From Ruegeria sp. HKCCSA071 (GTDB lineage Bacteria; Pseudomonadota; Alphaproteobacteria; Rhodobacterales; Rhodobacteraceae): a DNA stretch of 64,000 bases. Positions 1 to 7,829 of the stretch are shown here, piece after piece. The translations under genes and the position numbers were made by a program. Where the stretch lies: contig NZ_JAEDOX010000009.1 of the NCBI RefSeq assembly GCF_017872555.1, positions 62,001-126,000 of the forward strand, given 5' to 3'. Positions within the stretch are counted from its first letter, which is position 1, and each line of letters starts with the position of its first letter. Below the pieces are notes generated by a model. The model saw only the letters and a program-made list of their open reading frames with translations. It had not been told where the DNA came from and did not search any database.

Positions 1-441
1 TCGATCCTCATGTTTGGCGGGCAGATGCTGGGGTTTGTGGATGTCGGCCATATGTCGGTGAAATCGGCCTATGTCGGTGTCTTCATTGGCGGATTGTTAC
101 TGGGTGCGGGCTGGGCTGCATCGGGCTACTGTCCGGGAACAGGGGTCTGCGCCGCTGCGTCCGGTCGCCGTGACGCCTTGTTCTTCATCGTCGGCGGTTT
201 GTTAGGCGCTGCGGCCTATATGGCGACATATCCGGCCTGGAAGGCCACGGGCCTGCTCGATGAAATTGCTGGCGGCAAAGTCACCTTGGGTACAGTTCCG
301 GGATCCGCTTACGAAGGTGTTTTGTCACTGTCCGGCGATATCCTCGGTATCGCACTGGGTGCCGTCTTTGTTCTGGTTGCGTTCGTTCTTCCGGACAGCC
401 TGATCGCAACTGGCGAAAAGGTTGGTGTTGCGGCTGAATAA
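1..441 (+). CDS. YeeE/YedE family sulfur-transport membrane protein, 5' end outside the window
   Basis: The reading frame is open from the first base (Ser-Ile-Leu before the first Met at base 10), so the gene probably starts upstream. The visible 146 residues contain about four hydrophobic segments and the motif GYCPGTGVCAAASGR, the conserved Cys-containing signature of the YeeE/YedE (DUF395) family. Characterised relatives import thiosulfate or related sulfur species across the inner membrane. Many Rhodobacteraceae carry half-length YeeE/YedE proteins of about 140-150 aa in pairs, so only a short N-terminal part may be missing. It is followed by a strong hairpin terminator and is convergent with tpa. 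The substrate is not deducible from the sequence. Confidence 0.8.
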   Translation, partial: SILMFGGQMLGFVDVGHMSVKSAYVGVFIGGLLLGAGWAASGYCPGTGVCAAASGRRDALFFIVGGLLGAAAYMATYPAWKATGLLDEIAGGKVTLGTVPGSAYEGVLSLSGDILGIALGAVFVLVAFVLPDSLIATGEKVGVAAE

Positions 442-483
442 TCACGGCTGAGCGTACACATTCACGACCGGCATCCCGACAAA

Positions 484-516
484 AAAACCGGCGCAACATG
501 CGCCGGTTTCTTTTTT
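484..516. terminator. bidirectional rho-independent terminator
   Basis: A perfect 9-bp stem (ACCGGCGCA / TGCGCCGGT, 487-495 and 499-507) with a 3-nt loop is flanked by an A-run on the left and a T-run on the right. It can terminate both the YeeE/YedE gene on the plus strand and tpa on the minus strand. Confidence 0.9.
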
Positions 517-533
517 AGCCAATATCGGTGATC

Positions 534-1925
534 TTACCCGAACACACGCCCCAGTGCGCCGTCAACCGCGTCGGTGATCTGGTCAATGTCGTCGGCCGTA
601 GCGATCAGCGCAGGCGAGAAGCACAGCGTGTTGTTGCGACCGGGGATCGAGCGGTTGGTCACGCCGATGATCACGCCCTGCGCCATACAGTCGGCGGTAA
701 CGGCCTGCGCCAGTTTCTCATCCACCGGCTCTTTGGTGCCACGATCCACAACCAGTTCGGCCCCCAGGAACAGGCCTTTGCCGCGCACATCGCCGATGAC
801 CTTGTGCTTGTCCATCAGCGCCAGAAGGTTGTTCGTCATACGCGCGCCCATGTCCGTGCAGTTCTGCAACAGGTTTTCATCCTGAATGATGCGCATGTTC
901 TCGATGGCCGCTGCCGGACCAGCGGTGCACCCACCAAAGGTCGAGATATCGCGGAAATAGTTCATCGGGTCGGCGGCATCGTCTTTGAACAAGTCAAAGA
1001 CTTCCTCGGTGGTGACCATGCAGGCAATCGCGGCATAGCCTGACGCCACACCCTTGGCCATGGTCACGAAATCGGGTTTGATACCGTATTGCTGGTACCC
1101 GAACCACGTGCCGGTGCGGCCCACGCCACAGACAACCTCGTCGATATGCAGCAGCACATCGTATTTCTTGCAGATCTCCTGCACGCGCTGCCAGTATCCT
1201 TCAGGCGCTTCGATTACACCACCACCCGCTGTTACAGGCTCAAGGCACAAGGCACCTACTGTATCGGGGCCCTCGCGCAGGATGACGGCTTCAATCTGGT
1301 CTGCGGCCCATTCGCCGAAATTCTCTTCGGGCGCGCCGTCCAGCTCGTGCTTGCGATATTCCATGCAATGCGGCACGCGCACGAAATCAGGTGCGAAGGG
1401 ACCGTATTGCGCTGTTCGCTCGTCCTGACCGCCTGCCGACATGGTCGCCAGCGTCGAGCCGTGATAGTCCCGGTCGCGGTACAGGATCTTGGTTTTCTTG
1501 CCGCCATATTTCTTGTGCGCGATCTGGCGCACCATCTTGAACGCCTTCTCGTTCGCTTCGGAACCTGAATTGGTGTAATAGACGCGGCTCATGCCCGGCA
1601 TCTTGTCGATCAGTTGTTCGGCAAACAGCGCACCCGGGATCGAACCCGCCGAATTGGCGAAGTAGCACAGCTTCATCAACTGGTCGTAAACCGCCTTGCA
1701 GATCGATTCGCGGCCATAGCCGACATTGACGGTCCAGACGCCGCCGGAAACCGCATCCAGATGCTCTTTGCCTTTCTGGTCCCAGACACGCATGCCCTTG
1801 CCCTCGACAATGATGCGTGGGTCATTGGTTTCAAAGGGTTTATGCTGGATCAGATGGTGCCAGATATGGGCGCGGTCAGCCTCGACTACGCGGGAAAGAT
1901 CGTTTTCGTTGAACGTGCCGTCCAT
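534..1925 (-). CDS. tpa: taurine:pyruvate aminotransferase
   Basis: Class III PLP-dependent aminotransferase of about 463 aa. It transfers the amino group of taurine to pyruvate, giving sulfoacetaldehyde and alanine. Visible signatures are the PLP-phosphate motif NSGSEANEKAFK, the HIDEVVCGVGRTG segment carrying the PLP-ring Asp (about residue 262) and the Schiff-base lysine in TMAKGVASG (about residue 291). The N-terminus MDGTFNENDLSRVVEADRAH closely resembles roseobacter Tpa proteins as I recall them. An in-frame Met lies 17 codons upstream, but the chosen ATG at 1925 has an AGGA Shine-Dalgarno and the family N-terminus. The usual partners tauR, ald, tauABC, xsc and pta are not next to it, so the gene stands alone here. 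Confidence 0.88.
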   Translation of the reverse strand: MDGTFNENDLSRVVEADRAHIWHHLIQHKPFETNDPRIIVEGKGMRVWDQKGKEHLDAVSGGVWTVNVGYGRESICKAVYDQLMKLCYFANSAGSIPGALFAEQLIDKMPGMSRVYYTNSGSEANEKAFKMVRQIAHKKYGGKKTKILYRDRDYHGSTLATMSAGGQDERTAQYGPFAPDFVRVPHCMEYRKHELDGAPEENFGEWAADQIEAVILREGPDTVGALCLEPVTAGGGVIEAPEGYWQRVQEICKKYDVLLHIDEVVCGVGRTGTWFGYQQYGIKPDFVTMAKGVASGYAAIACMVTTEEVFDLFKDDAADPMNYFRDISTFGGCTAGPAAAIENMRIIQDENLLQNCTDMGARMTNNLLALMDKHKVIGDVRGKGLFLGAELVVDRGTKEPVDEKLAQAVTADCMAQGVIIGVTNRSIPGRNNTLCFSPALIATADDIDQITDAVDGALGRVFG

Positions 1926-2146
1926 GACATGTCCTTTCAGTGAGGAAGCGGTGCGCGGGATATGGGAATACCACATCCCAGCATGTGTTTAAGATGCTTC
2001 AGATCACCGCGAAAGCCCTGCTGTAGATAGGGCCAGATCGTATCATCCCGTATTGCCAGTCGATTTTGCCGCCGTATTTCTACGGGTTTGTCAGAACGCG
2101 AACTTTGTGCTCAATTCGCCCAAACTGCGTTTCGGGAGGACAGCGG

Positions 2147-3775
2147 ATGGCAGCGACACATATCTACGAGCGTCATTTGGACAAATGCCGGGCAAATTAC
2201 ACACCTCTGTCGCCTCTTACGTTCATTGAACGGACGGCGCAGGTCTACCCGGATTACCCATCCGTGGTTTATGGAGATCGCCGGTATACCTGGGCCGAAA
2301 CCTATGCCCGCTGCCGGCGTCTGGCCAGCGCACTGACTGCGCGTGGTATTGGACGGGGTGACACCGTGTCGATTATCGCGGCCAACATCCCGGAAATGTA
2401 CGAGGCGCATTTTGGCGTACCCATGACGGGCGCTGTTCTGAACGCAATCAACACACGGCTGGATGCGCCGATTGTCGCATTCATCCTGAACCATGCCGAA
2501 GCCAAGGCGCTGCTGGTCGACCCCGAGTTTTCGGATGTGGTGAAAGATGCGCTGCAACAGGTCGATCATGACATTCTGGTCATCGATATCGAAGACCCCA
2601 CCTTCGACGGCGGTGAAAAGCTGGGCCACCAGACCTATGATGCCCTGCTGGCCGAAGGCGACCCCGCGTTTAACTGGTCACTGCCAGCGGACGAATGGGA
2701 CGCGATCACGTTGAATTATACCTCGGGCACCACGGGCAACCCCAAGGGCGTGGTCTACCACCATCGCGGCGCGACCCTGAACGCACAGTCGGATTTGCTG
2801 GACTGGGATATGCCCAAGCATTCGGTCTATCTGTGGACCCTGCCGATGTTCCACTGCAATGGCTGGTGCTTCCCATGGGCCATGGCAGCCAATGCAGGTG
2901 TTTCCGTTTGTCTGCGCGCGGTGCGGGCCGAACCGATCTATGCCGCCTTCCGGGACGAGAAAGTGACCCATTTCTGCGGTGCGCCGATCGTTCTGAATAT
3001 GCTGGCCCATGCGCCGGATGAGCTGAAGGACTTTGACCACCAGATCAAGGTGATGACGGCAGGTGCCCCGCCGCCTGCGGCTGTGATAGAAGCGATGGAG
3101 GCGATGGGTGTCGAGGTCACGCATGTCTATGGCCTGACCGAAACCTATGGGCCTTCGGTTGTCTGCGCATGGAAAGACGAATGGAACAGCAAAGGACCTG
3201 AAGACCGCGCCGCGCTTAAGGTGCGGCAAGGCGTGCGCTATACCGCGTTGTCCGGCCTTATGGTGGCCGACCCGGAAACTCTGGAACCGGTTCCGGCTGA
3301 TGGCGAAACCATGGGTGAGATATTCATGCAGGGCAACGTGGTGATGAAAGGATACCTCAAGAATCCCGACGCAACCGACAAGGCCTTTCACGGTGGCTGG
3401 TTCGCGTCCGGTGATCTGGGTGTCATGCACCCCGATGGCTATATCGCGCTCAAGGACCGTTCAAAGGACATCATCATCTCGGGCGGCGAAAATATCTCAT
3501 CTGTCGAAGTCGAAGGTATCCTCTACAAGCATCCGGCGGTGATGGAGGCCGCCGTGGTGGCCCGTCCCGATGAGAAATGGGGCGAAACGCCCTGCGCCTT
3601 TGTCGAGTTGAAACCCGGCGCGGCCGCAACCGAGGCAGAGCTTATCGCCTTCTGTCGCGACCACATGGCCCATTTTAAAGCACCCAAAACGGTGGTGTTC
3701 GGCACCCTGCCCAAGACATCAACCGGCAAGGTGCAGAAATTCGTTCTGCGGGATCAGGCGCGGGCGCTGGGTTAA
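2147..3775 (+). CDS. AMP-forming acyl-CoA synthetase (AAE/DmdB-like)
   Basis: Adenylate-forming ligase of about 542 aa that activates a carboxylic acid as acyl-AMP and then acyl-CoA. Motifs in order are the P-loop YTSGTTGNPKG (about residues 191-201), YGLTETYGP (A5), FASGDLG (A7), LKDRSKDIIISGGENIS (A8) and the C-terminal catalytic lysine in KTSTGK (A10). The ATG at 2147 is preceded by GGGAGGA, so an upstream in-frame Met is not used. The sequence resembles the acyl-activating clade that includes plant AAE/BZO enzymes and some bacterial methylmercaptopropionate ligases. A DMSP-related role is possible in a roseobacter, but the acid substrate cannot be read from the sequence. Its stop overlaps the stop of the convergent downstream gene. 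Confidence 0.85.
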   Translation: MAATHIYERHLDKCRANYTPLSPLTFIERTAQVYPDYPSVVYGDRRYTWAETYARCRRLASALTARGIGRGDTVSIIAANIPEMYEAHFGVPMTGAVLNAINTRLDAPIVAFILNHAEAKALLVDPEFSDVVKDALQQVDHDILVIDIEDPTFDGGEKLGHQTYDALLAEGDPAFNWSLPADEWDAITLNYTSGTTGNPKGVVYHHRGATLNAQSDLLDWDMPKHSVYLWTLPMFHCNGWCFPWAMAANAGVSVCLRAVRAEPIYAAFRDEKVTHFCGAPIVLNMLAHAPDELKDFDHQIKVMTAGAPPPAAVIEAMEAMGVEVTHVYGLTETYGPSVVCAWKDEWNSKGPEDRAALKVRQGVRYTALSGLMVADPETLEPVPADGETMGEIFMQGNVVMKGYLKNPDATDKAFHGGWFASGDLGVMHPDGYIALKDRSKDIIISGGENISSVEVEGILYKHPAVMEAAVVARPDEKWGETPCAFVELKPGAAATEAELIAFCRDHMAHFKAPKTVVFGTLPKTSTGKVQKFVLRDQARALG

Positions 3776-4107
3776 AGATTGTCGAAGATCGACAGGTCCA
3801 ACGCCAGCATCTCACCCATCCAGATCGCGCGGTCGCGGTGATCCTCCAGATGTTCACCGGTTTCCGGGTGCGTGAAGACCGTCAGACCCTGCCGGTTCAG
3901 CATCAGCCATGGGATGACCTGATCGAATGCGCTCGCAGCAAAGCCCAGCTGGCAGCTCCAGCGGGGATGCGGGCCGACGTTTCGGGCGTGCATTCGGCCC
4001 ATTTGAACAGGGAACAGGCGGGCCGCCTCTTCACAGACCAGTCGCGCGGTGTCCTGCGTGTCGGCATCGAAATAGACATGGGCGTGATAGCCGGTGATCT
4101 CGGGCAT
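3772..4107 (-). CDS. DOPA 4,5-dioxygenase family protein
   Basis: A 111-aa protein matching the small DOPA_dioxygen family: HAHVYFD near the N-terminus, the GPHP segment at about residue 45, and THPETGEHLEDH near residue 78, supplying conserved His residues expected to bind iron. Characterised fungal members open the ring of catechol compounds. Bacterial members are mostly untested. It is convergent with the acyl-CoA synthetase, with overlapping stop codons, and lies beside the homogentisate operon. A role in aromatic turnover is inference only. Confidence 0.75.
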   Translation of the reverse strand: MPEITGYHAHVYFDADTQDTARLVCEEAARLFPVQMGRMHARNVGPHPRWSCQLGFAASAFDQVIPWLMLNRQGLTVFTHPETGEHLEDHRDRAIWMGEMLALDLSIFDNL

Positions 4108-4193
4108 AGGAACCTCATTTGCTTTGTTGGCTCAAAGCTAAGGCCTAAAAGGAAGAAAACCTAGCTGCGCATGCACACAGGGTCTGTGCAATG

Positions 4194-4832
4194 TTAACCC
4201 GGCGCATGTGCGTCGGGATGCGCCGCGACAAAGGCCGGGTGATCTGCGCAGGCCTCTTCAACCCGCAGCAGACGGGGCATATCCGACAGATCAACCTGCC
4301 ACCGGCGCGCGTTATAAATCTGCGGGATCAGGCAGAGGTCGGCGAGACCGGGCTTTGACCCAACACAGTAGGGGGCCTGTTCGAAATCCCCCAGCATGGC
4401 TTCAAACGCCTGCAATCCGGGTTTGATGAAATGCCGCATCCAGTCGCCAGGCATGTCCGGGGCGTTTTGGCTCAGGGTGGTGGCAAAGCGCGCAACCGAC
4501 AGGTTGCAGACCGGATGGATGTCGACCGCAATCGCATAAGCCAGCGCCTGAACACGCGCGCGTTCCGCCGGATCATCAGGCAGAAGGTTCAACTGCCGGG
4601 TCCGGTCCAGATAGTCGAGGATGGCCAGCGATTGCGTCAACCGCAGCCCGTCAATATCCAGAACCGGCACAAAGCCCTGCGGGTTTCGAGCGATATGTTC
4701 ATCACTCTTTTGTGCGCCGCCGACCAGATCGACAACAACCGGGCGATACGCGATCCCGGCCAGATTCAGGGCGATCCGCACCCGGTAACTGGCCGAGGAT
4801 CGCCAATAGTCATAAAGAACGACCTCGCTCAC
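4194..4832 (-). CDS. maiA: maleylacetoacetate isomerase (zeta-class GST)
   Basis: Glutathione-dependent isomerase of about 212 aa converting maleylacetoacetate to fumarylacetoacetate. The zeta-class signature SSASYRVRIAL lies near residue 11 and the thioredoxin-fold segment PQGFVPVLDIDGLRLTQS follows. The GTG at 4832 gives the usual N-terminus (VSEVVLYDYW). A TTG at 4847 that overlaps the previous stop is an alternative start. Last gene of the homogentisate operon. Zeta GSTs can also act as maleylpyruvate isomerases in gentisate pathways, but hmgA and fahA nearby favour the homogentisate role. Confidence 0.88.
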   Translation of the reverse strand: MSEVVLYDYWRSSASYRVRIALNLAGIAYRPVVVDLVGGAQKSDEHIARNPQGFVPVLDIDGLRLTQSLAILDYLDRTRQLNLLPDDPAERARVQALAYAIAVDIHPVCNLSVARFATTLSQNAPDMPGDWMRHFIKPGLQAFEAMLGDFEQAPYCVGSKPGLADLCLIPQIYNARRWQVDLSDMPRLLRVEEACADHPAFVAAHPDAHAPG

Positions 4833-4843
4833 GCCCGGGCCTG

Positions 4844-5041
4844 TCAACTGTCAGTCAAAGCGGCAGCGCGAAGGGCGTCCGTCAGCACCGTACTGTCACC
4901 GATGTGATTGGCCAGCACCAGTACCAGCCGCGCATTCAGCGCGTCGCTGTCTGCTTTTTCCAGGCCTTCATGCGCGGCCAGAAGTTCGGCATAGAAGTCA
5001 TCGGCGTTTTTGATGTTCGGGGTTAGGATCAGGTCTGACAT
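4844..5041 (-). CDS. DUF2783 small protein
   Basis: A 65-aa soluble protein with the DUF2783 pattern: DDFYAELLAAHEGL at residues 14-27 and SDALNARLVLVLANHIGD at residues 32-49. No catalytic motif or membrane segment is visible. It lies 5 bases after the flavin hydroxylase gene and directly before maiA. This neighbourhood is typical for DUF2783 in alphaproteobacteria and suggests an accessory role for the hydroxylase. Function unknown. Confidence 0.82.
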   Translation of the reverse strand: MSDLILTPNIKNADDFYAELLAAHEGLEKADSDALNARLVLVLANHIGDSTVLTDALRAAALTDS

Positions 5042-5046
5042 GGGGC

Positions 5047-6657
5047 TTACTCCTTACCGCAGGCTCTGCGGATCGCGTGCCGGAAGGTGTTTTCTTCGTA
5101 ACTGTCACGCCGGGCGGCCACATGCTGGTCCGGGCGGATCAGGTAGACTGCGCTGGTCGCGTCGCCCAGATAGCGGCGTTTGAGGGCCAGCGTCATATCA
5201 TCCTTGACCGACAGCGCCAGTCGCGTGACCTCGATCCCATCTTCTTCCAGGGTATCAGGGGCGTCTGCATCGATGGTCAGAAGCGTGAACTTGCCTGCAA
5301 GCTTGGGCAGCAGAAACTCGTCACCAAGCGGAGCGTCGGGGCAGGCCGAACCCGGGCGCGTTCCGGCGGGGCCGTTCAGCGCGTCCGCAGAATTCAGCGA
5401 AGACCCGTCATAGGTGCAGGGCTGGCTCAGGCGACCCGAATTCACCAGTGGGCGGGCGAAGTCGTAATGTTCGCTCAGATCCAGTACCGCATCACGCAGG
5501 ATCCGCGACATCTCGGATTTCGGGGTGATGAAATCGGTCGACCGGCTGGAATTCAGGATGTTCTCGTCCGCCCCGTACACGCGTTCGGCGTTGTAGCTGT
5601 CCAGCAGAGTTTCAGGTGCTTTCCCATCCAGAACCAGCTTCAGTTTCCAGCACAGGTTGTCGGTGTCCTGAAGGCCGGAATTGGCCCCGCGCGCGCCAAA
5701 GGGGCTGACCTGATGCGCGCTGTCACCCGCAAACAGAACACGGCCCTTGCGGAAGCTTTCCATGCGACGGCACTGGAACGTATAGATCGAGACCCATTCA
5801 AGCTGAAACTCGACATCATCGCCCAGCATCGCCTTGAGGCGGGGGATCACGTTCTCTGGGCGCTTTTCGCGTTCCTTGTCGATATCCCAACCCAGTTGCA
5901 GGTCGATGCGCCACACATTGTCGGGCTGTTTGTGCAACAACGCGGATTGTCCGCGATTGAACGGCGGATCGAACCAGAACCAGCGTTCAGACGGAAAATC
6001 CGCATCCATGATCACGTCTGCAATCAGGAAGTTGTCTTCAAATATCCGTCCTTCGAAATCAATGCCCAACATCCGCCGGGCAGGGGATGTCGCGCCATCA
6101 CAGGCAATCAGCCAATCGGCTTCGATTGTGTAAGGTCCTTCGGGCGTCTCGACCTCCAGCCGCACGTGATCTTCATGCGTGCCAATCGCCTCGACCTTGT
6201 TGCGCCCGCGTATCTCAATCGGTGCGCCTTCTGCCTGCAACTCGCGGACCCGTTCAACAAAGTAGTTCTCGAAATGGTATTGCTGCAGGTTGATGAAGGC
6301 AGGGTTGGCATAACCTTCATCCGGTTGCAGGTTGAAGTCATAGACCTGTCGATCATCGAAGAAGACCTTGCCCCGATCCCACAGGACGCCCTTGTCGACC
6401 AGTCGGCGCCCGCATCCCAGCCGGTCAGCAATTTCCAGCGTGCGTTGCGAGAAACAGATGGCGCGGCTGCCGAAACTGACCTTGTCGTTCTCGTCGAGAA
6501 CCACGACGTCGACCCCTTGTTGTGCCAGATCAATCGCGGCGGCAAGACCAACCGGGCCCGCGCCGATCACGATAACCTTGTGCCGAACCGGCGTCGGGCT
6601 GTCCTGATCGGGGCTGCGTTCATAGCCGTAAAGCGGAGTTTCAAAGATCTTGTTCAT
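5047..6657 (-). CDS. class A FAD-dependent aromatic hydroxylase (MhpA/PheA-like)
   Basis: Single-component flavoprotein monooxygenase of about 536 aa. The dinucleotide-binding motif VIVIGAGPVGLAAAIDLAQQ is at about residue 28. The FAD-ribose motif FAGDSAHQVSPFGARGAN is near residue 310. A C-terminal thioredoxin-like domain ends with YLIRPDQHVAARR, as in 3-(3-hydroxyphenyl)propionate hydroxylase relatives. The ATG at 6657 has a purine-rich GGGGGGAAG ahead of it, and the start at 6684 lacks one. It sits in the hmgA-fahA-maiA operon, so it may hydroxylate a phenolic acid to homogentisate (for example 3-hydroxyphenylacetate 6-hydroxylation). That substrate is inference. Confidence 0.82.
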   Translation of the reverse strand: MNKIFETPLYGYERSPDQDSPTPVRHKVIVIGAGPVGLAAAIDLAQQGVDVVVLDENDKVSFGSRAICFSQRTLEIADRLGCGRRLVDKGVLWDRGKVFFDDRQVYDFNLQPDEGYANPAFINLQQYHFENYFVERVRELQAEGAPIEIRGRNKVEAIGTHEDHVRLEVETPEGPYTIEADWLIACDGATSPARRMLGIDFEGRIFEDNFLIADVIMDADFPSERWFWFDPPFNRGQSALLHKQPDNVWRIDLQLGWDIDKEREKRPENVIPRLKAMLGDDVEFQLEWVSIYTFQCRRMESFRKGRVLFAGDSAHQVSPFGARGANSGLQDTDNLCWKLKLVLDGKAPETLLDSYNAERVYGADENILNSSRSTDFITPKSEMSRILRDAVLDLSEHYDFARPLVNSGRLSQPCTYDGSSLNSADALNGPAGTRPGSACPDAPLGDEFLLPKLAGKFTLLTIDADAPDTLEEDGIEVTRLALSVKDDMTLALKRRYLGDATSAVYLIRPDQHVAARRDSYEENTFRHAIRRACGKE

Positions 6658-6791
6658 GGGCTTCCCCCCAAGCAGATGCGCCAAAGTGCTGCGTGTCCTG
6701 TGCCCCGGCAGCGCGTGCCGAAGCCTTTGGCATATGGTTTCACTGAATCCCGCCGCCTAAAACGATCTGGATCAAACTGGGCCGTTTTTCC

Positions 6792-7742
6792 TTACCCTTG
6801 CAGGGCCTCCCACATCTCAAGATCGCGTTGGGCGGTCCAGATGCGAGGCGTGTCGATACCGCGGGCTTCGTCATAGGCGCGGGCGACGTTGAACGGCAGG
6901 CAGTGTTCGTAGATCGCGTAACTGACGAATTTCGGGTCACATTCGGCGCGGACTGCATCCCATGCCTCTTTCAGGCTGCCACCGCGCGCCGCAACCTTGG
7001 CCGCCGGGCGGTAGGTGCTTTCGACGAAATCGCGGGTGTTTTCGATGGCGGCATTGACCATGTCCTTGCCAACCAGCGCATCGCCGCGACCCGGTGCGAT
7101 GGCGTCGACATCGAACCACTTGATCTCGTCCAGTGTGTCGCCCCAGTCGCTGAAATGCCCGTCGCCGCAATAGCAGGCCGAGTGATATTCGACGATGTCG
7201 CCGGTGAACATCACGTTCTGGTCTGGCACGTGGATGACGATGTCACCGGCGGTATGGGCGCGCCCCAGATGCATCAGGTCGATCCGGCGATTGCCCAGAT
7301 AAACGGTCATCGTGTCGCTGAAGGTGGTGGTGGGCCAGGTCAGGCCAGGAATGCTTTCATGCCCTTCGAACAGGCGCGGGAAGCGCTGGAACTCGCTGTC
7401 CCAGTCTTCCTGACCGCGTTCAACCACCATGGCACGCGCCATGTCGGACATCAGAATCTGTTGCGCGCCAAAAGCGCTGGCACCCAAAACCCGCACAGCG
7501 TGGTAATGGGTCAGCGCCACGTGGGTGATCGGCTTGTCGGTCACAGACCGGACGCATTCGATCACCTTATTGGCCAGGCGCGGGGTCGCCTGTGCCTCGA
7601 CGATCATCACGCTGTCATCGCCAATGATCACGCCCGAGTTCGGGTCACCTTCGGCGGTGAAAGCATAAAGCCCTTCGCCCACTTCAGTGAACGAGATTTT
7701 CTTTTCCGACATGTCCCCCTGGGACGCGAATGCTTTGGCCAT
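6792..7742 (-). CDS. MBL-fold metallohydrolase with a degenerate HxHxDH motif
   Basis: A 316-aa metallo-beta-lactamase-fold protein. The normal zinc motif HxHxDH reads HYHAVR here (about residue 78), so the Asp and second-site His are missing. The third His (GRAHTAGD) and the bridging Asp (FTGDIV) remain. This suggests a single-metal enzyme. AAAGGA lies about 10 bases before the ATG at 7742; the Met at 7712 has its G-rich stretch too close. The gene lies between fahA and the flavin hydroxylase and probably acts on an intermediate or side product of the same aromatic pathway. The reaction is unknown. Confidence 0.78.
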   Translation of the reverse strand: MAKAFASQGDMSEKKISFTEVGEGLYAFTAEGDPNSGVIIGDDSVMIVEAQATPRLANKVIECVRSVTDKPITHVALTHYHAVRVLGASAFGAQQILMSDMARAMVVERGQEDWDSEFQRFPRLFEGHESIPGLTWPTTTFSDTMTVYLGNRRIDLMHLGRAHTAGDIVIHVPDQNVMFTGDIVEYHSACYCGDGHFSDWGDTLDEIKWFDVDAIAPGRGDALVGKDMVNAAIENTRDFVESTYRPAAKVAARGGSLKEAWDAVRAECDPKFVSYAIYEHCLPFNVARAYDEARGIDTPRIWTAQRDLEMWEALQG

Positions 7743-7787
7743 CTTGGTTTTGTCCTTTTGCGGTTGCGCGGAAGGCAGAGGTTGGAT

Positions 7788-7820
7788 GCCTCCGGCGGGA
7801 GTATTTGGAAAAAGATGAAG
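7788..7820. repeat. roseobacter intergenic repeat-like element
   Basis: The intergenic segment between fahA and the MBL gene starts with GCCTCCGGCGGGAGTATTTG. I recall this type of sequence as recurring many times between genes of Rhodobacterales. It holds a short CTCC-GGCG-GGAG hairpin followed by TATTT. Only one clear copy was seen in this window; a shorter related hairpin lies before rpsP. Confidence 0.45.
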
Positions 7821-7829
7821 CTCAGTGCG

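Noticed and set aside
2147..3775. Naming the acyl-CoA synthetase dmdB
   Set aside because: Roseobacters use related ligases for DMSP demethylation, but the sequence does not show substrate specificity and no dmdC or dmdD gene is adjacent.
6760..6776. FNR-like half-site TTGATCCAGATC upstream of the flavin hydroxylase
   Set aside because: Only one half matches the consensus well; the other half (ATCGT) has two mismatches.
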